From Sulfuricaulis limicola (GTDB lineage Bacteria > Pseudomonadota > Gammaproteobacteria > Acidiferrobacterales > Sulfurifustaceae): DNA of 64,000 nt. The notes under the pieces are model-generated. The model worked only from the letters and a program-made list of their open reading frames with translations, had not been told where the DNA came from and made no database searches. The stretch is taken from NCBI RefSeq assembly GCF_002355735.1, contig NZ_AP014879.1, forward strand, positions 992,001-1,056,000, read 5' to 3'. Made by a program: the position numbers and the translations under genes. How positions within the stretch are numbered: position 1 is the first letter of the stretch; each line of letters begins with the position of its first letter. Of the stretch, positions 45,779 to 54,717 are shown piece by piece.

Positions 45779-46467
45779 TGAGCGAGCCCAATACCGAGCT
45801 GAAAAACATCATCGAGGCGGCGCTGCTGGTCGCCGGCCAGCCGCTCACCATCGAAAAGCTGCTGACCATGTTTCCCGCCGAATCGGCGCCCACGCGCGAG
45901 GAAATCCGCGCCGTGCTGGAAATGCTGGAAGAGGAATACGCCGAACGCGTGGTGGAACTGAAACAGATCGACCGCTCCTGGCGCTTCCAGACCCGCGATA
46001 AATATGCGTCCTGGATCACCCGCCTGGCCGAGGAACGCCCGGTGCGCTACTCGCGCGCACTGCTTGAGACCCTGGCCATCGTTGCCTACCGCCAGCCGGT
46101 GACGCGCGGCGACATCGAGAACATCCGCGGCGTTTCCGTCAGCACCGACATCATCAAGACCCTGCTCGGGCGCGAATGGATACGCCAGGTCGGCGTGCGC
46201 AACGTCCCGGGACGGCCGGCGCTTTACGGCACCACGCGCGAGTTTCTCGAGCATTTCAATCTGAAGAACCTGGAAGAGCTGCCACCGCTTTCGGCGCTGC
46301 GCGATCTGGATGTCATCAGCAATGAACTGAACCTGCGCCTCGATCTGGAGCAGGGCGAAGGATCTCACGCCGCCGAGGCCACCGCGGCCGACGGCGAATC
46401 CCACGAGAGTCTCGAGCAGGAACCGGAACCGATCATGTCCGAGGCCCGTACGGCCGAGCGTGAGTGA
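45778..46467 (+). CDS. scpB: Segregation and condensation protein ScpB
   Basis: 229 residues. Two winged helices (about 5-80 and 85-165): IIEAALLVAGQPLTIEKL and YSRALLETLAIVAYRQPVTR, with GREWIRQVGVRNVPGRPALY near 145-165. Acidic tail of about 45 residues. Dimer that binds ScpA and SMC. ATGA-type overlap with scpA and an eight-base overlap with rluB. Confidence 0.95.
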   Translation: MSEPNTELKNIIEAALLVAGQPLTIEKLLTMFPAESAPTREEIRAVLEMLEEEYAERVVELKQIDRSWRFQTRDKYASWITRLAEERPVRYSRALLETLAIVAYRQPVTRGDIENIRGVSVSTDIIKTLLGREWIRQVGVRNVPGRPALYGTTREFLEHFNLKNLEELPPLSALRDLDVISNELNLRLDLEQGEGSHAAEATAADGESHESLEQEPEPIMSEARTAERE

Positions 46468-47335
46468 AAAACTCCAGAAGGTTTTAGCTCGCGCAGGATT
46501 GGGTTCGCGGCGCCAGATCGAGCGCTGGATCGAAGAAGGCCGCATCACCATCGATGGCCAGCCCGCCACCCTCGGCGCCCGGGTCACTCCCCATCAGGCG
46601 CTGCGCGTGGACGGCCGCATGGTTCCCGCGCATGCCATCCAGCCCAAGCCGCGCATTCTCATTTACCACAAGCCCGAAGGCGAGGTCTGCACGCGTTCCG
46701 ATCCGCAGGGACGCCCGACGGTGTTCGAGAAGCTGCCGCCGCTGCGCGGCGCGCGCTGGATCGCCGTGGGCCGCCTCGATTTCAACACCTCGGGTCTGCT
46801 GCTGTTCACCACCGACGGCGAGCTCGCCAATCGCCTGATGCATCCCTCGCGCGAGATCGAGCGCGAATATGCCGTGCGCATCCTGGGCAAGATCAGCGAT
46901 GACATGCTGGCACGGCTGAAGGAAGGCGTGATGCTCGAGGACGGTCCGGCCCATTTCGATACCATCACGAACGCCGGCGGCACCGGCGCCAATCGCTGGT
47001 ATCATGTGACGCTCAAGGAAGGCCGCAACCGCGAGGTACGCCGGTTGTGGGAGGCCGTCGGCGTGCAGGTCAGCCGGCTGATGCGGATCCGTTTCGGTCC
47101 GGTTCAGCTGCCGCCGCATTTTCACGCCGGGCGCACCGTGGAACTGGATGACGACGCGGCCGCCGCGCTTTACGAGCATGTCGGGCTCGAGCCGCCGTTG
47201 CCGCCGAAAGCAAAAACAAAACCACTGGCGGCGAAGCGGGCGCGTGACCCGGGGCGCAAGCGTGGCCGCGTGGAAACGTCGCGAACGCGAACGGAGTCAC
47301 GCCGCCGGGCAGGGCGAACCGAACGGCGCCGATAG
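46460..47335 (+). CDS. rluB: 23S rRNA pseudouridine(2605) synthase RluB
   Basis: 291 residues from GTG 46460. S4 RNA-binding domain (about 2-60; LQKVLARAGLGSRRQIERWI), then the RsuA-type synthase domain with catalytic Asp in GRLDFNTSGLLL (about 103-114) and LKEGRNREVRRL near 190-201. Long basic C-terminal tail (about 240-291; KAKTKPLAAKRARDPGRKRG) like that of RluB, which favours RluB over RluE/RsuA. scpA-scpB-rluB is a conserved trio. Confidence 0.93.
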   Translation: MSEKLQKVLARAGLGSRRQIERWIEEGRITIDGQPATLGARVTPHQALRVDGRMVPAHAIQPKPRILIYHKPEGEVCTRSDPQGRPTVFEKLPPLRGARWIAVGRLDFNTSGLLLFTTDGELANRLMHPSREIEREYAVRILGKISDDMLARLKEGVMLEDGPAHFDTITNAGGTGANRWYHVTLKEGRNREVRRLWEAVGVQVSRLMRIRFGPVQLPPHFHAGRTVELDDDAAAALYEHVGLEPPLPPKAKTKPLAAKRARDPGRKRGRVETSRTRTESRRRAGRTERRR

Positions 47336-47459
47336 CAAATATCTTTTTTATTTCCAATCCTGTTTTGTTCATGGCGCGTGTCCGACCGGCTGACCCAACG
47401 TCGGCGTCGTGACGTTTTGACAGGCCTGCTGCCGGGTTTTTGGGCGCCTGCAAAAATAT

Positions 47460-47477
47460 ATGTAATGTATATTACAT
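47460..47477. promoter_or_regulatory. Palindromic operator-like site before chrB
   Basis: ATGTAAT-GTAT-ATTACAT: seven-base perfect inverted repeats around a four-base spacer, ending 18 bases before the chrB ATG. TTGACA at 47417-47422 is a possible -35 further upstream, though spacing to a -10 is unclear. A dimeric regulator, perhaps ChrB itself, would fit. Confidence 0.55.
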
Positions 47478-47495
47478 AAGTGTAGAGTTCATGAC

Positions 47496-48452
47496 ATGGA
47501 CATACCCGCCAACCCGTCGTGGTCCATGCTGGTCATCAGCCTTCCCGGACGCAGCGCCACGCCGCGCATGCGGGTATGGCGCGCATTAAAGGGACTCGGA
47601 GCGGCGGTGTTGCGGGACGGGGTGTATCTTCTGCCGTACAGTGAATCGGCTTCCCGCTCGCTGCGGGAGCAGGCCGAGGCGGTGATGGCCTCCGGGGGCG
47701 ATGCCCATGTGTTCACTTTCAACAGCACGGAACCATCACAGACCGGGCATTTTCGCGGGCTGTTCGACCGTACCGGCGACTATGCGCAACTTGCCGGGGC
47801 GATCCGCAAACTCAAACCCGCGCTCACGCGAAAGCGCGCCGCCTCCGTTTCGCGTCATCTGCGACAGCTGCGCCGTGAATTTGAAACCGTGGCGGCGACC
47901 GATCACTTTCCGGGACCGGCAAAAGAACAGGTTCAGCATTTATTGTCCGAGACGGAAGCGGCAGCCACCGCGCTGCTTTCTCCGGACGAGCCGCGTCCCG
48001 TGGCACGGACAATCCGCCGCCTCGACAAACGCGACTATCAGCAGCGTGTATGGGCCACACGCGCGCGCCCCTGGGTGGATCGCCTGGCCTCCGCCTGGCT
48101 GATTTGCCGCTTCATTGATCCCAAGGCCCGTTTTATCTGGTTGAAAAATCCCCGGAAATGTCCAGCCAAAGCGCTCGGGTTTGATTTCGACAACGCAACT
48201 TTCACGCATGTCGGCGCGCGTGTCACCTTCGAGGTCTTGCTCGCGAGTTTCGATCTGGAAAAAGATCCCGCTCTCATGCGTCTGGGATCGTTGGTGCATT
48301 ATCTTGACATCGGCGGCGTTCCCGTCGCCGAGGCACCCGGGCTGGAGATGATCCTGAACGGCGCGCGCCGGCAATATGACGACGATGACAAACTGCTCAA
48401 GGACGCCGGCAAGACTTTCGATTCTCTGTATGCCTCATATTCCGAAGAATAA
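47496..48452 (+). CDS. chrB: Chromate resistance protein ChrB
   Basis: 318 residues. N-terminal ChrB domain (about 8-150; WSMLVISLPGRSATPRMRVW, LLPYSESASRSLREQAEAV) and C-terminal ChrB domain (about 180-310) with WATRARPWVDRLASAWLICR, FIDPKARFIWL and GSLVHYLDIGGV. ChrB senses or aids chromate resistance and in some bacteria regulates chrA. Followed by chrA after ten bases; a palindrome lies just upstream. Confidence 0.92.
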   Translation: MDIPANPSWSMLVISLPGRSATPRMRVWRALKGLGAAVLRDGVYLLPYSESASRSLREQAEAVMASGGDAHVFTFNSTEPSQTGHFRGLFDRTGDYAQLAGAIRKLKPALTRKRAASVSRHLRQLRREFETVAATDHFPGPAKEQVQHLLSETEAAATALLSPDEPRPVARTIRRLDKRDYQQRVWATRARPWVDRLASAWLICRFIDPKARFIWLKNPRKCPAKALGFDFDNATFTHVGARVTFEVLLASFDLEKDPALMRLGSLVHYLDIGGVPVAEAPGLEMILNGARRQYDDDDKLLKDAGKTFDSLYASYSEE

Positions 48453-48462
48453 GGAGAAAACC

Positions 48463-49815
48463 ATGTCTGTCGCTTCAAAGACCCATGACACTGTCCAACC
48501 ACCGGCCGCGGTTTCCATCGGCGAGGCATTTGCCTACTGGCTGAAACTCGGGTTCATCAGTTTCGGCGGTCCCGCCGGACAGATTTCCATCATGCACCAG
48601 GAACTGGTGGAGAAGCGTCGCTGGATTTCAGAACACCGCTATCTGCATGCGCTCAATTACTGCATGCTGCTGCCGGGGCCGGAGGCGATTCAGCTTGCGA
48701 TCTACATCAGCTGGCTGATGCACGGTGTGCGCGGCGCAGTGATCGCGGGCGTGTTGTTTTTCCTGCCGGCCTTCGTGCTGCTGTCACTGTTGGCGGGAAT
48801 TTATCTCGCCTTCGGTGACGTGCCCGCGGTGCAGGGTGTCTTTTACGGTATCAGGCCCGCCGTGGTGGCGGTGGTGTTGTTCGCCGCCTGGCGCATTGGC
48901 TCACGCGCCCTGAAAAATGAAATCCTCTGGTCTATCGCTGCGCTGGCCTTCATTGGCATCTTCGTCTTCAGGATCGATTTTCCGTGGATCGTGCTGGGGG
49001 CCGCCGTGCTTGGCGTGATCGGCGGAAAATTCGCTCCGGACAAGTTCAAGGCGGGCGGTGGGCACGGCGCATCCCACAAGCAGTTCGGTCCCGCGCTGAT
49101 TGACGACGACACCCCGCCACCGGCCCACGCGCGTTTTTCCTGGGGCAGGTTGGCCGCCACGGTGGCGGTGTTTGTGCTGATCTGGGTGATTGCCATGGTG
49201 GCGATACAGGGCATACCCGATCTCTACATCATGGGCGAGTTTTTTACCAAGGCGGCGTTTCTGACCATCGGTGGAGCGTATGCCGTGCTGCCGTACGTTT
49301 ACCAGGGCGGCGTCGAGCATTACGGCTGGCTCACCGGTCCGCAGATGATGGATGGCTTGGCGCTGGGCGAAACCACGCCGGGGCCGCTCATCATGGTGGT
49401 GACCTGGGTGGGCTATCTCGGGGGCGTCACCAAAGAGGTGTTCGCCAACCCGGTCGCGGCCGGTATTGCCGGAGCGAGCGTCGCGACCTTCTTTACTTTC
49501 CTGCCGTCTTTTCTCTTTATTCTGGCGGGTGGTCCCATGGTGGAAGCGACACGCGGCGAAATCAAATTCATCGCCCCGCTGACCGCCATCACGGCGGCCG
49601 TGGTCGGCGTGATTCTCAACCTGGCGGTGTTTTTCGCCTGGCACAGCTTCTGGCCGACGGCCACGGAAGCCGCCCCGTTTACCGGCAACTTCGAGTGGTT
49701 TCCGGTCATCGTCGCCGTCGCCGCTTTCATCGCCCTCTGGAAATACAAGGCCGACATCATGAAGGTCATCGGTGCGTGCGCTCTGCTGGGGCTGGCCTAC
49801 ACTTACCTTATCTGA
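48463..49815 (+). CDS. chrA: Chromate efflux transporter ChrA
   Basis: 450 residues from ATG 48463 with AAGGAG upstream; about eleven membrane helices in two homologous CHR domains. First: FISFGGPAGQISIMHQELV and LLPGPEAIQLAIYISW; second: FLTIGGAYAVLPYVYQGGVE and GETTPGPLIMVVTWVGYLGG. A hydrophilic loop (about 205-235) links them. Exports chromate by proton exchange or membrane potential. Long-chain bidomain type. Confidence 0.95.
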   Translation: MSVASKTHDTVQPPAAVSIGEAFAYWLKLGFISFGGPAGQISIMHQELVEKRRWISEHRYLHALNYCMLLPGPEAIQLAIYISWLMHGVRGAVIAGVLFFLPAFVLLSLLAGIYLAFGDVPAVQGVFYGIRPAVVAVVLFAAWRIGSRALKNEILWSIAALAFIGIFVFRIDFPWIVLGAAVLGVIGGKFAPDKFKAGGGHGASHKQFGPALIDDDTPPPAHARFSWGRLAATVAVFVLIWVIAMVAIQGIPDLYIMGEFFTKAAFLTIGGAYAVLPYVYQGGVEHYGWLTGPQMMDGLALGETTPGPLIMVVTWVGYLGGVTKEVFANPVAAGIAGASVATFFTFLPSFLFILAGGPMVEATRGEIKFIAPLTAITAAVVGVILNLAVFFAWHSFWPTATEAAPFTGNFEWFPVIVAVAAFIALWKYKADIMKVIGACALLGLAYTYLI

Positions 49816-49923
49816 ACATGCGTACCATATTGATCATCGCGTGAAAGCGGCTGCATATGTCGATGCTTTCATGCAGAATATCAACTGGAACCATGTTACC
49901 CGTCTTTACCAGGAGTGTTTGTC

Positions 49924-50247
49924 GTGAACCGAACCATATCGCCTGATGACCTCAAACAGCTGCTGAAGCTGCGCAAGAACGTCCTGGTTCTCGACGTGCG
50001 CCGCAAGAGCGATTACCAGACCGCCGGCGATAAAATTCCCAACGCCGCCTGGCTCGACCCGGACAAGCTCACGCAATGGAGCACGGCGCTGCCGCTCGAC
50101 CGGGATATCGTCATCTACTGTGTGCGTGGCGGCACTGTGAGCAACTCGGTGGTGGATCAGTTGCAGGCGAAGGGCGTCAAGGCGCGTTTCATCGAGGGCG
50201 GCTTCGAAGCCTGGAAAGCCAGCGGTGGCGAGACCATCTCGAAATAA
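49924..50247 (+). CDS. Single-domain rhodanese-like protein
   Basis: 107 residues from GTG 49924, with AGGAG at 49911-49915. One rhodanese domain with ISPDDLKQLL, VLDVRRKSDY and the active-site Cys in YCVRGGTVS (about residues 64-72), then FIEGGFEAWKASGG. Sulfur-transfer or oxyanion-handling enzyme; rhodaneses recur in chromate clusters. Twelve bases to the next gene. Confidence 0.88.
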   Translation: MNRTISPDDLKQLLKLRKNVLVLDVRRKSDYQTAGDKIPNAAWLDPDKLTQWSTALPLDRDIVIYCVRGGTVSNSVVDQLQAKGVKARFIEGGFEAWKASGGETISK

Positions 50248-50259
50248 CCGGAAAATTTC

Positions 50260-50712
50260 ATGAAATGGGTCACCCGGGAAAGACCGAAAATAGACCGCAT
50301 CGCCTGCCCCTGGCTGATCGCGCGATTCATCGACACGTCCCCCGAGTTTCTCTATGTGCCGGCGGATGAAGTCATTCGCGTGGCCCGCGAAACCGGCGCG
50401 ATTCCCTACGACCTTCCCGGCGTCGAGCTGTCCCACGACGGCGAGTTGTGCAGCTTCGATACCTTTCTCAAGAAGTACAAACTGACCGATCCCGCGTTGC
50501 ACCAGCTTGCCGTCATCGTGCGCGGCGCGGACACGGCGCGGCTGAACCTGGCGCCGCAGGCGTCGGGCCTGATGGCGTTGTCACTCGGCCTGTCGCGCGT
50601 ATTCCCGGACGACCATGAAATGCTGCGCCACGGCATGGTGATGTATGATGCGCTGTATGCGTGGTGCCGCGACTGCCAGAAAGAAACGCACGGCTGGCCG
50701 CCCAAAGCCTGA
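50260..50712 (+). CDS. Stand-alone ChrB C-terminal-domain protein
   Basis: 150 residues with only the ChrB C-terminal domain: KIDRIACPWLIARFIDTSPE at about 10-29, ELCSFDTFLKKYKLTDPALH and ARLNLAPQASGLMALSLGLS. It parallels residues 180-310 of ChrB at 47496, so the cluster has one full and one half copy. The conserved Cys of ACPW and the His/Asp positions suggest an enzymatic or metal site. Overlaps the next gene by 68 bases. Confidence 0.85.
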   Translation: MKWVTRERPKIDRIACPWLIARFIDTSPEFLYVPADEVIRVARETGAIPYDLPGVELSHDGELCSFDTFLKKYKLTDPALHQLAVIVRGADTARLNLAPQASGLMALSLGLSRVFPDDHEMLRHGMVMYDALYAWCRDCQKETHGWPPKA

Positions 50713-51379
50713 CGGCCGCCTGACCATCCCAGGGGTTTACCATCGGCTCTTCGCCGCCAACGGCCGCCAGCACTGGTGGCCGGGCGATGGCGCGTTCGAA
50801 ATCATGGTGGGCGCGGTGCTGACGCAGAACACCGCCTGGACCAACGTCGAAAAGGCGATCGTCAACCTGAAGCAGGCCAAGGCACTGTCGCCCGAAGCAA
50901 TCATGATGGCGCACCCCAAACGCCTCGCGACCTGGCTCCGGCCCTCCGGTTATTTCAACATCAAGGCCAGACGCCTGAAAGCGATGTGCCGTTGGGTGGT
51001 GCAGCAGGGCGGTGTCAGACGTCTGGCAAAACGCGCCACGCCTGAACTGCGCCATGCGCTTCTGGGCGTCCACGGCATCGGGCCGGAAACAGCCGATGAC
51101 ATCCTGCTCTATGCCTTCCGCCGTCCGGTATTCGTGATCGACGCCTATACGCGACGTATTTTTGCGCGCCTGGGGCTGATCACCGGCGATGAACCTTACG
51201 AAACATTGCGTAGTCTGTTCGAGAATGGGCTCGGTTCCTCGGCACCGCTGTTCAATGAATACCATGCCCTGATCGTGATTCACGGCAAGGAGGTGTGCAG
51301 GAAACGGCCATTATGCGGAAACTGCCCGCTGACCGACGAGTGCCCTTCCGCTGTTTCGTATAAGGCGGCGGAAGATTGA
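50645..51379 (+). CDS. Endonuclease III-like DNA glycosylase (HhH-GPD)
   Basis: 244 residues as drawn; alternative start ATG 50657. HhH-GPD fold: VGAVLTQNTAWTNVEKA (about 53-69), hairpin LLGVHGIGPETADDILLYA with Glu where EndoIII has its lyase Lys, catalytic Asp in VIDAYTRR, and a 4Fe-4S cluster C-X5-C-X2-C-X5-C (CRKRPLCGNCPLTDEC). The missing Lys suggests a monofunctional glycosylase. Target base unknown. Appended to the chromate cluster, where DNA lesion repair would make sense. Confidence 0.85.
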   Translation: MMRCMRGAATARKKRTAGRPKPDGRLTIPGVYHRLFAANGRQHWWPGDGAFEIMVGAVLTQNTAWTNVEKAIVNLKQAKALSPEAIMMAHPKRLATWLRPSGYFNIKARRLKAMCRWVVQQGGVRRLAKRATPELRHALLGVHGIGPETADDILLYAFRRPVFVIDAYTRRIFARLGLITGDEPYETLRSLFENGLGSSAPLFNEYHALIVIHGKEVCRKRPLCGNCPLTDECPSAVSYKAAED

Positions 51380-51433
51380 CAACGACCCGCCTACGGGTAA
51401 ATTGACGGCGTTGACTGCCAGGAGGATTTGTCC

Positions 51434-51898
51434 ATGACAACGGAAAGAAAAAAGGGCCATTTCACGTTTCGTTCCGCAGGTATATTGTTGATGGCGTCGG
51501 CAGCGCTGGAGCTGCTTTCCGTCTCATCCGAAGTACCGCTGTTCGGCGAGGTTCGTGGCGGTATCGGCGCCGGCATTTACCATGTCTTTTATGCCGTGCT
51601 TTTCCTGGCGCTCGGGCTGGGTTTGTGGAAAGCCAGGACATGGGGTTACGCGCTGGTATTCGTGACCACGGCCATCTACACCCTCGACAAGCTGCAACTG
51701 GTGCTGGGCCGTCAGGCGCTGGAGGCGTTCATCAAGTCCCAGTTCGCCGGCTACGAGAGCCAACTGCAATCACAAGGCATTGACGCGGCACTTGTTACGC
51801 AGGCAGTGGTATTGATGGCTGTCGTCGTCGTTCTTTGCTGGTGGGGCTTCGCCCTGTATACCCGTTGGCGGCGAGATTACTTCACGGATAACGGCTGA
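51434..51898 (+). CDS. Small four-helix membrane protein
   Basis: 154 residues from ATG 51434 with GGAGG at 51421-51425. Four membrane helices (about 14-32, 45-65, 70-90 and 125-145), the middle ones containing GIGAGIYHVFYAVLFLALGL and KARTWGYALVFVTTAIYTLD. I recognise no family; DoxX-like or integral-membrane DUF are possible. Convergent with the YheT-family gene, ten bases apart. Confidence 0.7.
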   Translation: MTTERKKGHFTFRSAGILLMASAALELLSVSSEVPLFGEVRGGIGAGIYHVFYAVLFLALGLGLWKARTWGYALVFVTTAIYTLDKLQLVLGRQALEAFIKSQFAGYESQLQSQGIDAALVTQAVVLMAVVVVLCWWGFALYTRWRRDYFTDNG

Positions 51899-51907
51899 CA
51901 TTATCCG

Positions 51908-52861
51908 TTATAGATATCGGTCAAGATAAGCCGGGATGCGTTCTTCCAGCCAATAGCGCGCCCGCCAGGGCCACGCGCCCGCCACAAAACCCACGTGCCC
52001 GCCGTGCGTCGAGAGTTCCAGGGACACGGCTTCAGAAAACTCATGGGGGCCGGGGACGGCTTTTTCGGTCATGAATGGATCATCACGCGCGTGCAGCAGG
52101 AGCGTCGGCACAACGATGCCCTTCAGGTACTGGCGCGAACTCGACACGGTGTAGTAATGATCCGCGCCGTCGAATCCGTGCAGGGGAGCGGTGACATGTT
52201 CATCGAAATCGCGGAAGCTTCCCAGGGTCGATAAGTCCTGAATCTTGAGCGGCAGCTTGATGCGCTTGCGTTTCTCGGCAATATTGCGTCGCAAGGACCG
52301 CAGCAGCTGCCATTGATACAGGCGCGAGAAACCCTGATTCAGGTGATCGGCGGCGCAACCCAGCACATAAGGCACCGATACCGCCACGGCCGAGCGTAAT
52401 GGGGCAGCGCCACCGGCTTTGCCCAGCCACTTCAGCAGGACGTTACCGCCCAGCGAGTAACCGACCACGGCCAGTGGTGTGCGCGGTTCGCGACGGTGGA
52501 GCGTGTTGACGAACCAGGACAGGTCGCCGGTGTCGCCGGAATGATAGCTGCGCGCCAGGCGGTTGGGTTCGCCGCTGCAGCCGCGGAAGTGCATGACCAC
52601 GCCGCGCCAGCCGCGCTGTTCGATGGCGCGCATGAGGCCGCGGGCATACGGCGAGTCGGATGAACCCTCGAGGCCATGCAAGACGATGACGATCGGTCCG
52701 CTGCCGCTTTCCGACCAGTCCAGATCGATGAAATCGCCGTCCGGCAGTTCCAGGCGTTCGCGCCAGAAGCGGATTTGCGGCGCCCGCCGCGCCAGACGCG
52801 CCCACAAGGTCTGGGCATGCGGGCCGCGGCACCACCAGGCGGGCTGGAAGCATCCATCCAT
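51908..52861 (-). CDS. YheT-family alpha/beta hydrolase
   Basis: 317 residues. Starts with the family's FQPAWWCRGPHAQTLWARL, HGLEGSSDSPYARGL as the oxyanion region, nucleophile Ser in GYSLGGN (about 152-158), acid in LHARDDPF and His in STHGGHVGF. Carboxylesterase-like; natural substrate unknown. Convergent with a membrane-protein gene on one side and followed upstream by a palindromic repeat. Confidence 0.92.
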   Translation of the reverse strand: MDGCFQPAWWCRGPHAQTLWARLARRAPQIRFWRERLELPDGDFIDLDWSESGSGPIVIVLHGLEGSSDSPYARGLMRAIEQRGWRGVVMHFRGCSGEPNRLARSYHSGDTGDLSWFVNTLHRREPRTPLAVVGYSLGGNVLLKWLGKAGGAAPLRSAVAVSVPYVLGCAADHLNQGFSRLYQWQLLRSLRRNIAEKRKRIKLPLKIQDLSTLGSFRDFDEHVTAPLHGFDGADHYYTVSSSRQYLKGIVVPTLLLHARDDPFMTEKAVPGPHEFSEAVSLELSTHGGHVGFVAGAWPWRARYWLEERIPAYLDRYL

Positions 52862-52893
52862 GGATCAGAAGTTTATGGAATCCCTGACAAAAT

Positions 52894-53048
52894 AAATATG
52901 ATTTTGAACCGCCATGACGTCAAGGGTGAGGCGGGGTTTTCGCGAATGTTCGGTGAACATTCGCGCCGCCGAACGGGTGCAACGGGTTTGGTTGCACCCT
53001 GGGCCGCAACATAGAAAAACTTGGCGCTCTTGGCGTCTTGGCGGTTAA
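52894..53048. repeat. Palindromic mobile repeat (MITE-like), copy 1
   Basis: About 155 bases with imperfect terminal inverted repeats (GAACCGCCATGACGTCAAG at 52906-52924, CTTGGCGTCTTGGCGGTT at the right end). Inside are an 11-bp perfect palindrome arm pair (52941-52965, CGCGAATGTTC/GAACATTCGCG) and a 9-bp pair (52975-52999, GGGTGCAAC/GTTGCACCC). No coding capacity. Copy 2 is at 58984 with nearly the same sequence. Confidence 0.85.
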
Positions 53049-53059
53049 TTTTTTTTCTC

Positions 53060-53494
53060 TCATACCCAAAGGGCCTGCCACCAGCGCAGGCGGCCGGCGG
53101 GCAGAGGGCGCCTCGTCTCCAGCGGTTGCGGCGGTATCCGGCTCAGGATCCAGCCGGGCAGCGGTGGATTGTTGCTGAAACCGCAGGCGACGCCAAGATT
53201 GTCAGGATCAAAAATTTTGACCAGCGTCGGGTCCTGTTTGCTGTCGGTGTACACGATCCCGCAGTAATCCTCGTAATGTTCCTTGCGCAGGAGCGCGCCA
53301 ACTTCATTGACGAATTTTACGACATCAGCGCTTGAGGATATTTGAGTGGGAACCGGCGTGCCGATGGCGTAGATGTACCACCCGGCGTCGGCCTTGCGGC
53401 GCAGCACTTCCCAGAATTCATCGAGCTGCTGCCAGCTCAGCAGGCTGCTGAAATTTCCACGGAAGGCCTGATAAAACGCGTCGCTGCTGCTCAT
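53060..53494 (-). CDS. Hypothetical protein
   Basis: 144 residues from ATG 53494 (MSSSDAFYQ); an in-frame ATG at 53524 overlaps the next gene's stop. Contains FRGNFSSLLSWQQLDEFWEV and YAIGTPVP plus EHYEDYCGIVYTDSKQDPTL, ending in basic Trp-rich RLRWWQALWV. No signal peptide or membrane helix. I recognise no family. Lies directly after the response-regulator cyclase gene with which it may be co-transcribed. Confidence 0.65.
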   Translation of the reverse strand: MSSSDAFYQAFRGNFSSLLSWQQLDEFWEVLRRKADAGWYIYAIGTPVPTQISSSADVVKFVNEVGALLRKEHYEDYCGIVYTDSKQDPTLVKIFDPDNLGVACGFSNNPPLPGWILSRIPPQPLETRRPLPAGRLRWWQALWV

Positions 53495-53523
53495 GGCTGC
53501 CACCGATCCGGTCGATGGGGCCA

Positions 53524-54717
53524 TTATCGCATATCGGAGAGCTTGTCCTTAAGTGACTCGATGGCGAAACCCAGGCCCAGGTCGAGTTTCTTGTTGCAGA
53601 ATTCCAGCAGGGGCAGGCAGCGGCCGATCAGGTCCGGCAGGAACGGCAGCAGCTTGCCGCCCTCGTTGGCGCCGAGCATCTTGAGCGCGGTTTCGAGGTC
53701 GGGCTGCTCGATGACGGCCTCTTCGGGTTTCGGCGCCTCTTCCTGGTAGCTGATGCCGAGACGATTGCCGCCGGCCGCCTTGGCCAGTGTCATGCGTTGC
53801 TCCGCCAGCGTGAGCAGCTCCTCGATGGTTTCGCCGGGATCGCGGCCGAGCGTAGAGAGGCCGAGACTGATCGTCAGCGGCAGGGACAGGCTGGCATGCT
53901 TGAAAGGTTCGGCGATGACGGCGGTGCGCGCCCGCTCGCAGAGCACGGCGGCCTCCATGCGCCCCGATGACGGCGCGAGGATGGCGAACTCGCCGCCGCC
54001 GATGCGGGCCACGGTGTCCTCGGTGCGACAGGTGGCCGTCAGGATTTTGGCGAGCCAGACCAGGATCTGGTCGCTGACCTGGTCGCCGTGTTGTTTGTAA
54101 ATGGTGCGGAAATTATCGATGTCGATGCGAATGACCGACAGGTCGCTGTTATGGCGCTTGGCATAGGCCAGGTCCTGCACGCCGCGCTGGATGAAGTAAC
54201 GCCGGCTGTGCAGTTGCGTGAGCGGGTCGACCGCCGTCTGCTCTTCGAGCGCGGTGGCGGTTTCCTCCAGCTTGCGGGTCGTCTGGTCGAGTTTGGCGTG
54301 CGCTCGCGTGCGTGCCAGCAGCTGCACGCCGTCAATCGGCTTGATGATGAAATCGGTGGCGCCGCAGGCGAACGCGCGTTCGCGCGTCAGCTCGTCGTCG
54401 GCGCCGGTGATAACGATGATGGGAACGTTGCGGACCCGCTCGGGTTCTGCGGCGCGAATGCGGCAGATGAGCGAATAGCCGTCGAGCCTGGGCATTTCGA
54501 TATCGGAGACCACCACCTCGATGGAATCGTCCTTCAGCAAATGTTCCCACGCGGTTTCGCCGTCTTCGGTCTCGACGAGCTCGAATTCGCTGCTCAGGAT
54601 CTTGTTGATGGCCTTGCGGATGACGCGCGAGTCATCCGCCACCAGCACCCGCACCTTGTCGGTTGCGGGCGCGGCAATTTCCGTTTTTTCCGCCTTCATT
54701 TCCATGTCTTGGCTCAT
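53524..54717 (-). CDS. Response regulator diguanylate cyclase (REC-GGDEF)
   Basis: 397 residues. REC domain (about 22-140) with ADDSRVIRK, phospho-acceptor Asp in SDIEMPRLDGYS and switch IITGADDEL/KPIDG. Short coiled linker, then GGDEF (about 165-320) with GGGEF in ARIGGGEFAIL, functional by family rules, and a helical C-terminal extension of about 70 residues (residues 325-397). Synthesises cyclic-di-GMP under control of a histidine kinase not encoded next to it; the hybrid kinase at 59136 has its own receiver domains. Confidence 0.93.
   Translation of the reverse strand: MSQDMEMKAEKTEIAAPATDKVRVLVADDSRVIRKAINKILSSEFELVETEDGETAWEHLLKDDSIEVVVSDIEMPRLDGYSLICRIRAAEPERVRNVPIIVITGADDELTRERAFACGATDFIIKPIDGVQLLARTRAHAKLDQTTRKLEETATALEEQTAVDPLTQLHSRRYFIQRGVQDLAYAKRHNSDLSVIRIDIDNFRTIYKQHGDQVSDQILVWLAKILTATCRTEDTVARIGGGEFAILAPSSGRMEAAVLCERARTAVIAEPFKHASLSLPLTISLGLSTLGRDPGETIEELLTLAEQRMTLAKAAGGNRLGISYQEEAPKPEEAVIEQPDLETALKMLGANEGGKLLPFLPDLIGRCLPLLEFCNKKLDLGLGFAIESLKDKLSDMR

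Noticed and set aside
52894-53048. CRISPR array or structured RNA
   Set aside because: Only one unit per site, no regular spacing, terminal inverted repeats and a second dispersed copy fit a mobile repeat better.
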